A stretch of DNA of 64,000 nt, taken from Piezodorus guildinii. Its lineage: Eukaryota > Arthropoda > Insecta > Hemiptera > Pentatomidae. Location of the stretch: positions 89,011,521 through 89,075,520 of the forward strand of contig CM041297.1 in NCBI GenBank assembly GCA_023052935.1, written 5' to 3'. Under the pieces are notes generated by a model. The model did not search any database, had not been told where the DNA came from, and saw only the letters and a program-made list of their open reading frames with translations. Positions 46,365 through 56,892 of this stretch are shown here, in pieces. Position 1 is the stretch's first letter; each line of letters starts with the position of its first letter. The translations under genes were made by a program, and so were the position numbers.

Positions 46365-46475
46365 ACTATCCATAACTGCATTACCGAGAGGAATAGAAAG
46401 TTTTTTGAAAAAGTAAAGCTTGTGACGAAACCCTTATTTTGTCAGGTTACACCTCCTGGAGTACCCCAGCGTTAG
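46365..46475 (+). pseudogene. Older non-LTR C-terminus, part 2, with TSD
   Basis: It begins with the second duplication copy ACTATCCATAACTG (46365-46378). The frame of 41590-41755 continues as CITERNRKFFEKVKLVTKPL, resembling the NPLxxxL end of Jockey-type proteins. Confidence 0.55.
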
Positions 46476-48110
46476 GAAAAATTGTTTGACAAATAAAATT
46501 TTGTTTAAATTTTAGTAGTAAGGACATATCAAGCTAAAAGGTGAGCCCCATCACCGAATCTATTACATAAAAATGTAAATATTTAAAAAAGTAACATGCA
46601 GAGACATAACTTCTTAAATTGCAAATATGCAGAAAAAGGAGAAACCTCAAGCTTCCGTAAGGTGAGGTATTAGAAAGAAAATAAAGAGTTATGAAAAAAA
46701 AAATGTTACACAATGGTTTCTTATCTTCAATTTATTCGTTATTCTGGTTCTACATATCTTAAAACGTAAGCCCTCAAATTTTTAAGCGGAGTATTTGTTT
46801 TTTGGTCGATTATAGTGGTTGATGAACCTCTTATTATTTTCAGTAAAATAATAATAAAATAAACAATAGAAAATATAAACCAAAACCAAATTTCAATTGA
46901 AGCTGAAATATTGTAATAATACTGTATGTTTTTTCATGCTTATCGTTTTCTATGATTAATTGAATTGTTTTGATCCAACATTACCCTGTAAATTAATTAA
47001 TACCGAAACAACTGTGATCTAGCCTGCTTCGATATAATTGGATAGCTCGGGTCGTGGGAAACAATGAGCTGTAATTTTGGATTGCGGGCGAGTACCTGCC
47101 TCCTGGCGCCCGCTGATAACGCACGGTCCAATTTCACGGGAGCTGGACAGCCATCGAATAATAACGGTCAGTCTTCAGTTGATTGGAATAGTCCTGAATA
47201 TAGGTATCACCTTTCGCGTTTAAATATATTTTATTATTTTTGTTGATGGTGTATAGCACAACGGTAAAAGCTTTACAAGTGGTAGGTTGAGCTATCAAAT
47301 AAGTGAAATATTATATTTGGAATGTGCATGGAAAAACGTTCAACAAGTATCGAATTGATAATTGTTATTCCGAAATTAACAATGTCAGAACGGTGACTCT
47401 CTTTTACCACTTTAATTTATAAATTACCTTTGTATCTTGGATGGATTGATAATGGTTATTTTCTACAATTTTTTTTTTGTTATTAATGATTTTTTTGCAC
47501 CTGTAAAATGTTTACAATAAGCAAATGGCATTTTATAAACAAGGAGACATGGCATGGTTAGACATGAGGAAGACAGCACCCAGTAGTGCATCCTCCTGAC
47601 ATTCAAACTATTTTCTAAGATGGTCGAGTCGTATTGGAAAGGATTTTTCTCTAGATAGTAAAATATATCTGCTTTAATATCTTAATAATTGGGTAGTGTT
47701 TGATAAATATGTAAAAAATATAAATAAGAAAATTGTACTTCTACAACCCATGAGGACCAAGATGGTACGCGTAGAAATAAATGCACCCATTGCAGGGTTA
47801 CTGTAATGAGGAAAACCGTAACCCATGAGGACAACGACCGTGAAATGAATCCGAGATCACAATCAGTTTTTGGTACCCAATTTATTGAGACTGGATGGGC
47901 TATTTATTATTTATTTAGGATTTTCAGGCCCGGAGCATAGTAGATTAGTGCTCTATACTCCTCTCTTAGGTGGCTATATGAATACTTTTAAATTACATAA
48001 GTAAAGAAATTTAGAACAGAATATCTGGTGTGTTATAGTAACGGCAATGGTTTCAAAGATTAAAATGCAAGGGATGCCTACGTTGAGAATTTAAGTGGAT
48101 TTAATTTAAG
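46476..48110. other. AT-rich stretch with a GC-rich island
   Basis: Mostly AT-rich. At 47030-47225 a GC-rich island (GGGAAACAATGAGCTGTAAT, GATTGCGGGCGAGTACC, CTCCTGGCGCCCGC) has no convincing frame on either strand and no repeat copy in the window. Conserved non-coding DNA is possible. Confidence 0.4.
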
Positions 48111-48119
48111 TAGGTGAGC

Positions 48120-49115
48120 GGCGCCCAGTGGGGCAAGTGCGGAAAAAAATCGATTTTTCGAAATTTTTTATTTTGATCATCTGGCTCGTGTTTCCATAGT
48201 ACATTAGCCACTGCATCTATATATAGCACAAATTTCATCCAGACTAATGTGTAGCCCCATGTATTGAGGCTTAAAGTCAAGATAGTGGCAGTTTTGCTTA
48301 AATTACACTTAACTTTCAGATTTTGCTATATAACTGAGAAAAATAGTGAAATAAATTCCTGTTCTAGGATGTTTAAATATGCCGCACATAAGACGAATTG
48401 GTCAAAAAAATATTTTTGATCTCGTAACCAGACCGAAGTTGCGAACTACCGTAAACATTTTGAAAAGGTAGTGCAACAATCAAAGCTCCGGGATGGGAAG
48501 ATATTTTCTAAATAGACGTGTTAAAAAATAAAGATTAGAACAAAAACCCTCTGCCTTTATTTCCCTATCCAATCATAACACCGCAAAGAAAAGAAAGGAT
48601 TAGAGTATCCCTTTGTTTGTTGCACTATTTGGTTTACCCAATTGGCTCAGATAATACATGTCCCCACGTTAAAACATTTTTAATCGGGTTCAGTCTAGTT
48701 GCTAACGTTATCTAGCCATGAACTCTATCAAAATTAAATACCGTGATTTGTGTGAGTGCTTGTGGGATGGTACAAACTTCGACGTATTTCTTCGACGAAA
48801 TCACTCTGAACTTGACGAGGCAAACATTTCTACAATGGTGACAACTCTATGTAAGAGTTTTTTGCTTCATTTCAATAAAAAAAAAAAAGGTAAATCGGGA
48901 CCGGGCGAGTTTCAGAAAAATATTCAGCGAGTGGATGGAAAATGAATATTTTTTCCACATACCAGGCGACGAATCCAGCTACTGGAGACTTCAGATCCTT
49001 TTATTATGAACATGAGACCCGAACCAAAGAGAAAGCATCTGGAAATCAGTGATACAGCTAAGCAACTGTTAATATAAATTCCTTGAATTCGAAATCGTAA
49101 GTTTCTTATCAATTT
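48120..49115 (+). pseudogene. Possible DNA-transposon relic with broken ORF
   Basis: A left end-like CCAGTGGGGCAAGTGCGG (near 48125) precedes a broken ORF. It starts at the ATG at 48718 (MNSIKIKYRDLCECLWDGT, LDEANISTMVTTLCKSFLL), hits an A12 run near 48880, and then makes best sense in a shifted frame (NRDRASFRKIFSEWMENEYF), later NMRPEPKRKHLEISDTAKQ. The pattern recalls uncharacterised repeat-encoded proteins of insects and cnidarians, but I cannot name the family. No right terminal repeat was identified. Confidence 0.35.
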
Positions 49116-49287
49116 GAGGAAGCTTTGACTTTGAATCTCTAGTTTATTTTTTAAGAAATTCTCCAGTCTTTTCTTTCTTTAATTTTTATTCGTAAGTATT
49201 ATTTAATTTCAATATACACTTAAAATACTTGTTTGAAGTGGTTTTCATAAGTGGAACCTATTTTGAAAATTTCCGAAATTTTTATCT

Positions 49288-49940
49288 AATAAACCCATAT
49301 TTGAGCGAGCGCGATTAAAATTAATAGTGTAATCGGTAACGAACCTTTGGGAACGCAGCTACTGAGCCTTGTATCCAATAAATATGAAAAAGTTATAATA
49401 AACCCATATTTGAGTAAGCGCGATTAAAATTAATAGTGTAATCGGTAACGAACCTTTGGGAACGCAGCTACTGAGCCTTGTATCCAATAAATACGAAAAA
49501 GTTATAATAAACCCATATTTGAGCGAGCGCGATTAAAGTTATTAGTGTAATCGGTAACGAACCTTTGGGAACGCAGCTACTGAGCCTTGTATTCAATAAA
49601 TACGAAAAAGTTAAAATAAATCTTTACTTGTGCGAGCGCGATTAAAATTAATAGTATAATCGGTAACGAACCTTTGGAAACGCTGCTACTGAGCCTTGTA
49701 TTCAATAAATATGAAAAAGTTAAAATAAACCTTTACTTGAGCGAGCGCAATTAAAATTAATAGTATAATCGGTAACGAACCTTTGGGAACGCATCTACTG
49801 AGCCTACTATCCAATAAATACGAAAAAGTTATAATAAACCTCTATTGATAATATTTTCGCCCGCGATTATAAAACTAAAATAAAACCCCCGCTAATCCGA
49901 CTACCAGACCTTGTATCGAAAACGTCTAAAAATTAAAGTA
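49288..49940 (+). repeat. 109-bp tandem satellite, five full units plus a sixth
   Basis: Units begin AATAAACC at 49288, 49397, 49506, 49615 and 49724, each exactly 109 bp apart, with a degenerate sixth from 49833. Conserved core: ATCGGTAACGAACCTTTGGG then AACGCAGCTACTGAGCCTTG. Units 1-3 share CCCATATTTGAG, while units 4-5 share CTTTACTTG-type starts, which shows stepwise duplication. Confidence 0.93.
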
Positions 49941-50099
49941 TCGGTTATACTTATTATTATAATCGTGACTAATTATATGTAAAAAGGCCCCCGGGAACAT
50001 TTAATAAGCCAGAAGGGTTAAAAACATAATGTGTAATTAAAATAACCATAAAAACATAAAATAATGTTAATTTGATTTTTATTATTTTATTGAAATCGA

Positions 50100-50245
50100 A
50101 AAAGGTTGAATTTGACTTGGAAAAGGTTGAATTTGACCTGGAAAAGGTTGAATTTTACTTGGAAAAGGTTGAATTTGACCTGGAAAAGGTTGAATTTGAC
50201 TTGGAAAGGGTTGAATTTGACTTGGAAAAGGTTGAATTTGACTTA
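50100..50245 (+). repeat. 21-bp minisatellite, seven units
   Basis: Seven units of AAAAGGTTGAATTTGACYTGG (50100, 50121, 50142, 50163, 50184, 50205, 50226) with single-base variants. Because 21 is a multiple of three, both strands stay open: the plus strand spells KVEFDLE heptads and the minus strand PFPSQIQ heptads. No promoter or flanking exon supports translation. Confidence 0.93.
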
Positions 50246-50343
50246 AAAATCCTATATTTTTTATTCTGAGTTGAATGGGAACCTGGCAGTCCCAGGTTTT
50301 TATGCTAATCCGTTTTCGAGATATTGAATTTTTTTTCCGCTTT

Positions 50344-50650
50344 TTGGGCATTCGGCCCTGCTGTGCGGCGTGATCTAGAGGATCGAGCAGTAGTCTGATA
50401 TTCTTCAGGCCCCGGGTTCTAATCCCGGCTCTGGCAGAATATTATGTATTCTGTTATTTCAGCTGAGGGTCGACCCCGGGGTATGGAGACCCTTCTGGGG
50501 AACACCTAAAAATGGGGAAAACCCTGGTGACTGAGTGTGATCGGTGTAATCAGCTCATTGCACGGTCGTTGGCCTAGAAACTTTGCATATTTCTATATTT
50601 ACTGGGCCCAAGACCCTTCCAGGGTTGTAGAGGTATAGGTTTGTACTTCT
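50344..50650 (+). mobile_element. tRNA-derived SINE, family 1
   Basis: tRNA-like head with A box TGATCTAGAGGA (50371-50382) and B box GGGTTCTAATCCC (50414-50426). The body has TCTGTTATTTCA, GGGGAAAACCCTGG, CTCATTGCACGG and TTCTATATTTACTG. The body matches 13060-13356 in order. Confidence 0.8.
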
Positions 50651-51681
50651 ATTTTTTTAAATTTAATTTATGTATATTTAAATTAGACCCAAGTGTCCCT
50701 TAGTATCGAAAGGTAGAGTTTACGTTTTGTATTTGAATTTAAGAAATTTGAAATGACAGGAGAAGCCAGACCGATGTAGAAATTGTAACAAGTAATTAGA
50801 AGGTCCACTTACGGTCTTGTAATATATACTGAACTTAGTAATAAACATAATATTTAAACATTAATTGTAATTGAAAAGATTGTATAAAATCAGCCCATGG
50901 TTTTTTTTATACCATTCCAACAATTTAACAGAGATCAGTGGACATTGGTCTATTGAGAACGATTTGCATTACTGGCATTGATTGTTAAGCCTGTTTTTAC
51001 TTATTTCGCATGATGAAAACATGATTTTCATTAGAAAAGTCATCATTTTGAGATTAAGATCAGGTCAAAGAATCGGAATGATTTAAGGGTATTTTGGTTT
51101 CTAAAAATGTAATGGTAAAATATTAAGCTATTATTCTTGTACGTTTTCAAACTTTTGTTTCAGACAATTGTATTATTTTTGTAGATCAGTAAACATTGCA
51201 GTAATAATAACTAAGTATAATATATTTTGCACGATAAAGCTTTTTCACACTTCTAAGATTAAAAGAAAATCGAGTATTATATTTAATCAATACCCCTCCC
51301 TAGTACTCTTGGTTCGTTCGATAAGGTCTCACTTCCTAAAGATACCAAAGGTAAACAAACTGCAAAGCTGTGATAGTCCTTTCTCAGAGTTAGCGATTTG
51401 ATATTTTATTGTTACAAAAATATTTTTTTCTGCTTACTACTTATGTTTTTGTTAATAAAAATATGTATTATTTTATTTTTGACAAGTTAATAAGGTACAT
51501 ATTATAATTTTCAAAAGAAAAAAAATATATTAAAAATATTAAGGTATTTTCATAATAACACAGTTCCCTTACATAAATATTTAGTATATACTATTTAGTA
51601 AGTAATGTAGAAATAGTTAAAAAATACATAAATGAAATGTAAAAAATACATTAACAGGGAAAAAATACAATTATTTTTTCA
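50651..51681. other. AT-rich non-coding stretch
   Basis: An acceptor-like TTTTGTTTCAG at 51163 is followed by AT-rich sequence with a 77-codon frame of low quality. No gene is called. Confidence 0.35.
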
Positions 51682-52697
51682 GTAGGAAAAGTGTTTACCC
51701 TAAGGAAATCCATTTATAGCTATCATATGATTTTTCCAATGCAATGAAAATTTATCTATATAATAGATAACGAATAAACCATATTTTTATTCGTTATTCG
51801 AATAACGAATAAATCATTCGAAAGTAGTTACACGAAAATAAGCATACCATTTTTTCCCGAATTTTCATTCGCTTTTCCTGGCGTCTCTCGTGAACAGATC
51901 AATCGATATCCACCATTATGACAGTCTGACTATTTTTCTCCAGATTACTCCAAAATAGTTGGAATGGAGAAAATCAATCAATCGGAAAAGCGAAAGAGAA
52001 AGGAGAAAATCGTATTTTGGTTTTCATGTGCACCTTTCCCAAAATAGTTGGAAAATTGTCGAAATGGTTAAAATACAGTGATTTATTTTACGCCCGAAAA
52101 AGCGAATGGAAATTCGGGGAAAAAGTATGCTTATTTTCGCGTGTAACTACTCCAAAGTAGTCGGAAATGGTGGAAATCGATTGATCTGTCCACGAGATAC
52201 ACCCAGAAAAGGGAATGGAAATTCGGGAGAAAATCGTATCCTACTTTCCATATGTTCCTGCCTCTAAATAATCGGAAAATTGTCGAAAGGGTGGAAATCT
52301 CTTAAAGAGATACACCCGGAAAAGCGAATGGAATTTCGTGAAAAAATGTTCTTTTATTTTCGTGTGTAACTGCCCCAAAATAGTCGGAAAACTGTCGGAA
52401 TGGTGGAAATTGATTGATCTGTTCACGAGATACGCCCGGAAAAGCAAATGGGAATTCGGAGGAAAATCATATCCTAATTTTTATATTTACCTGTCCCAAA
52501 ATAGTCAGAAAACTGTTAAAATGGTGGAAATCCATTTATCTGTTTTTTGTCAGTATGAAAAGTGTTTACCCTAAGGAAATCCATTTACAGCTATCATATG
52601 ATTTTTCCAATGAAATGAAAATTTATTTAGATAATAGATAACGAATAAACCATATTTTTATTTGTTATTGGAATAACGAATAAATAATTCGAAAGTG
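51682..52697. repeat. Composite array between direct repeats
   Basis: Flanking direct repeats of about 145 bp: 51682-51828 and 52552-52697 (both GAAAAGTGTTTACCCTAAGG, GCTATCATATGATTTTTCC, ATAACGAATAAACCATATTT). Between them lies one inverted unit (about 51828-51945) and then four to five direct units of 110-120 bp with the core AATAGTCGGAAAACTGTCG, GGTGGAAATCGATTGATCTG and GGAAAAGCGAATGGAAATTC. Within the flanks the palindromic CGTTATTCGAATAACG stands out. No coding potential. Confidence 0.85.
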
Positions 52698-52785
52698 ACC
52701 AACAGATGATAAATAACAAATAAATTTGTATTCGTTATTTAGATAAAAATTTAGTCGAATAATGCACGTAACTAAAAAATCATAA

Positions 52786-52956
52786 TACATAGACCTCAAC
52801 GGACCAATCGTAGTAACGGATGACAGTAAAAAATACTGCAAACAATTTCACGACTCACTCGCTGTACATCGAAACCTATTGGTATGTGTACAAACATTAC
52901 TAACAGACACTCTACCACTAAATCCACCAAATAGACATTTTTGTAATACCTGTTGA
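52786..52956 (+). CDS. Possible short exon or relic, unknown protein
   Basis: 57 codons, after an in-frame TAA: YIDLNGPIVVTDDSKKYC, KQFHDSLAVHRNLLVC, VQTLLTDTLPLNPPNR and HFCNTC, then TGA, with AATAAATAAATAG and AATAAAG soon after. The composition looks protein-like and less AT-rich than the flanks. No good acceptor precedes it. It may be the end of a gene or of an unrecognised transposon. Confidence 0.22.
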   Translation, partial: YIDLNGPIVVTDDSKKYCKQFHDSLAVHRNLLVCVQTLLTDTLPLNPPNRHFCNTC

Positions 52957-53999
52957 TAAATAAATAGTATGTTATCTAAAATAAAGATTTTCAGCGAAAC
53001 AATGTAATTATTTTTCTACTTTCTTTGTTATATCTCTTAAAACATCATTTCAAAAAGTGAGGTAAGTCAAAGTTTTTCAGCGTGCACCAGTTTTTTTTTC
53101 TCTTTGTATTCTTTTGTCATTATATATTCGTTTCATAAGTTGATCTGTCGGAATATCTAAGTTGAAAATATTTTGGAAATATAGAAACTCCATTTGGATA
53201 TTTATTATATATAACTCAAAGGAAAATTCTGAGAAGCGCTTCTCGCGGCTTGAGTGTATGTAAAGGACTATAAATAATGAGATTAAGCCGAACCACTATT
53301 ACAAAAGCTGTCCCGTAGAGCTCTGCCCAGTATTCCCCTGGCTCTCGGCTTTTAATAAAGGGACTTATTAGATTTACGACCTGCCCGGCAATTAGTGAAT
53401 TTATAATTTTATTTACAGTTTTAAATTTATACCAAAAGTTACATTAAAGGGAAACTTTAAAAAAGGTAAAGTAAGAAAAATGAAGGTATAGATGACAAGG
53501 TAGGGTCCTTTTTCAGCAGCTTCATGTAGCTTTTTTTAGTTATTTTTATCCCCATTTCCGGAAGTCAAGCTCTCCCCCCCTATAAAAGTTTAAAAATTAG
53601 TTTATTAATATTGTATTTTTTCTACAATACAAAATTCCGGTGTTTTGTCTCTTTCCTTTTATATATAATTAATTTCTGTTTTATTGAAATGTTAAAGTTA
53701 TGCATCCTGTTATTCTAATTTTAAACTTTTATGGAATATTTACTAACAATATATTTTTTTTTTTTTAAGCTCCAATTTCTATAGAAGAAAAAAAAATTGT
53801 ATACATGCATAAATGACATTCTATCCATGTAAACATGTTTCTAATTATATATGTCTTGTCTTGTACAATATATTAGAGCTTGAAAAATTATATTAAATTA
53901 ATGTAGTTCAATATTATTATCTGAATTTACTATCTTAATTATTAAAAAAAAAATAAATTATTAGTCGCATCACACGGTTTATAATATTAATAACAATAA
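52957..53999. other. AT-rich stretch with a GC-rich patch
   Basis: 53210-53400 is GC-richer and includes the perfect palindrome GAGAAGCGCTTCTC (53231-53244) and CCCCTGGCTCTCGG. No open frame. It is possibly conserved non-coding DNA. Confidence 0.35.
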
Positions 54000-54660
54000 T
54001 AAATTATTTATTTATTCTTAGACAAGTCCCTTTAGAATAATATTACAGAAAAAATAAATTACAACTTCAGTATCTTAGAGTAAAAACACAAACAAGAAAC
54101 GACAGAAATAACGGAGACTATTAAACAGTATTAAATTAACAAGTACCTTCTAAAAATAATTTAGAAAAACAAAGAAAAAGAACTAGACAAGAATAAAATT
54201 GTTGATATATACATTGCTATTTAAAATCAATTTACAATGCTAATGATGTTTAAATACGATGCGAAATGAACGATAATAAATAATCTTTTCTCTCTGCTCT
54301 ATTTACTAATTTTTATTGAATTTGCTAATCAACTGGGGTTATTTGAGCAACGGATTGACAGGAAGAGTTGGAACAAACGGGATTTGAAGCTCGGAAGAGT
54401 ATTGGATTGAAGGATATAAGAAGGAATAGAATTCCATACGGACGAGGATTGGATAAGGAAAGATTTGTCGAAAGCTGCGGTTCGGTTAGGTGTTATATAC
54501 AGGTCTCATGGTCGCGAACGTTTGTTGCGAAAGTGGACGGAGGATTGAAATGAAAATATATCCGAGATATACTATGGACAACGGGATTGGAGAACTTGGA
54601 AGAGAAATGATGCTGGGAAGTACTTACAACGGTGGGAAGGGTAAGGCTTCTTTTAATTCA
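54000..54660 (-). pseudogene. CR1-like C-terminal relic with 3' UTR
   Basis: On the minus strand the frame reads SAAFDKSFLIQSSSVWNSIP, SYILQSNTLPSF, KSRLFQLFLSIR and then a stop. This is the W-N-S-x-P...SFKSRLF end seen in CR1/L2-like reverse transcriptases and at 9965-10335. The 3' UTR ends with the reverse of GACAAGTCCCTTTAGAATAA (54022-54041), tying this coding type to the 3'-UTR family at 11506-11604, 35200-35290 and 37441-37555. Confidence 0.65.
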
Positions 54661-56494
54661 TCGTAGATTCCGGGCTACTGAGTTTAAGTAAACATTTCTA
54701 GAGACCTTTTCTTCTACAGGACAAGTGAATAGTTGCGAGTAGAAAATAATAAGTTATAATTTTGCGGGCATTCTCACACACTCATGGAAAATAATATCTA
54801 AGAATTAATGATACATAATAATGAATAATAAAATAAATAAGAAACAACAATCAAAGTGTTTTAAGAAGTAAAAATTAATAGGAATATTAAAGTTGTAGAA
54901 ATTATATGAAAACAAAATCTAAATTTAATATGTAAAACGAATTGCTTTTCAGGAATGATTTTCTTTTATTGGTCACTCGTTCTTTTAGAAAATCTAGTTA
55001 AGTAAGTTTTCTTTAAAATAAAACAAGATGTTACTTATAAAGCAGGCATTGTGAATATTGTTATAGGATAGGGTGTCGAGATTTACATCTATGGCTATAT
55101 ATTTATTTTTAATCATCCCTTATACAATTGCATATTTATATCCATCAACTTAATTTTATTACACAAGCCAATGAATTAATTTGAAAAAAAAAAACTGAGA
55201 GAATAAAAAAGGAAATGTTCTGGAAAAAATTGTTCAAAAGTTCAATCAATGTTGAATAATAGCATTAGTATGATGATATGTTTACCTTTATATGCAGGGA
55301 TAATATATATTTTTCAAAATATTCCATAATTTATAATTAAATAGTCATTTATAATTTAACATTTTATAAAAATTGTTATAGCGTTAAACAACAAACGGTT
55401 TTTTTCATAGTCCATTCTTGCGTATGAATACATAATAAGGGAGAAAAATGCTTTCAAAGAAATTCAGTTCTAGATTTAATAGCACTATACGTATATTTAT
55501 GTAAATGACGAGACATATATTTTACATAAATTAAAATTGAACACCTGTTGATGTGTCGTAAATAATTTTCATTGGTGTAAGAATTTCGGACTCGAGTTTT
55601 GACCCCACGAAATGGATCGTCATATCCCGCGCTGTAAATTTATGGCTGTTTTCATTGACTGCATGAGTTCCCCGCGGTGAATGATGTTTTTGAATGGTCA
55701 GAATTTGAATATCCTTTTGGTAGCTGACGTGGGTCAGTTTTACTATCGTGGGAGAATGACCAGAGACTGGGAACTGGTTTTTAGTTATCCCGGGGATCGA
55801 ACTAGAGTCAGTATAAATTACAATTTATTTGAATTATTTACATTTTATTTCTATCTATTTGTCAGGTGTAATGTCCCTCGGTGTCGGGGCGGCGGTACTA
55901 AAAAGTAGGATATGCCGGAGTTGACGGCTCTTATCCCGTTTGAAATTAATCGTGAGTTATGATTATTCGATTCGATCTCCTTATCCAAATTTATATCGAA
56001 ACTCTGTTCACTAAGCTGGGGTGATTTTTTCCCTTAGTGTGTCGATGGTCTCATTGCCATCCTTAAAGAGATAGTTACTAATAAATTACTGCTTGGGGAC
56101 AAGTGTATCGCTGAAAATATTAGTTATTTTGAATGAAACCGTTGCTGAATTCGCCGTTATGAAATTTCATATTTTTTCTAGAAACTTGTCATAAAGTTTA
56201 CACACCTATTTCACTCTTGCAACTTTTTTTTTTCCTTTTTGGATCCTTGCAGATACTTTACAATATCATTACTTTTTTGTGTGCAAAAGATATTCCGTTC
56301 CCAACCTTTCCTAAACAGCACGAAATGTTCTTTAATATTCATTGTCAAGTATTTGTTTTAGTTCAATGAGCTTACATAATTCAACTTTTCAAACAAAATA
56401 TTTTTTTAAATTAAATTTTCTTATCCCAACTCTGTAAATAATATATTTTAGTTTGACAACTAGTGTACTCTTACAATTATTTATAGTTGACTGT
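54661..56494. other. Mostly AT-rich non-coding stretch
   Basis: 55590-55960 is more GC-rich. On the minus strand it holds a B-box-like TAGTTCGATCCCCGGG (near 55790-55805), suggesting a SINE remnant, but no A box was placed. Otherwise nothing is recognised. Confidence 0.35.
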
Positions 56495-56892
56495 CTATCG
56501 TACTGTATCGTTATTAATATAGGATGAGATGGGGTCACAGAAGGCCTCGGCGATTGCGTGGTCATCCAAGGAAGAGAATAAGATATAGGTTAGTGCCCGC
56601 CGTGGTAGAAGCATGAGATTACCGTGACAAGTAGAGGACGAACCCGCACCTAGGAAGGAAATGCCCCGTGAGGCAGAAGCCCAACAACAGCGGAGAGAAA
56701 TTCTCAAAGGGGCTCATAGCTAGTAGCCATGCACCCCATCCTATGAGGAGGGGAGAGAAGGCAGATGAAGGATGTGGAATAAAGATAGACCAAATTGGAT
56801 ACAAAGGCAGATATACTCTTACCTAGGGAGGTACCATTTGGTAGAAGCAGGTTGGTGATCTGAAGAGCTGAGCTAATGCTTGCTTTATTCAT
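56495..56892 (-). other. GC-enriched block, unassigned
   Basis: Pyrimidine-rich on the minus strand and open in several overlapping frames, none convincing. One frame begins MNKASISSALQITNLLLPNG with a donor-like CCTAG/GTAAGA at about 56824, so a first exon is conceivable. The overlapping frames argue instead for composition bias. Confidence 0.3.

Noticed and set aside
51168..51401. 77-codon frame after an acceptor-like TTTTGTTTCAG
   Set aside because: The sequence is AT-rich and basic/hydrophobic without family resemblance. The acceptor is followed by an in-frame change and no donor or polyadenylation support.
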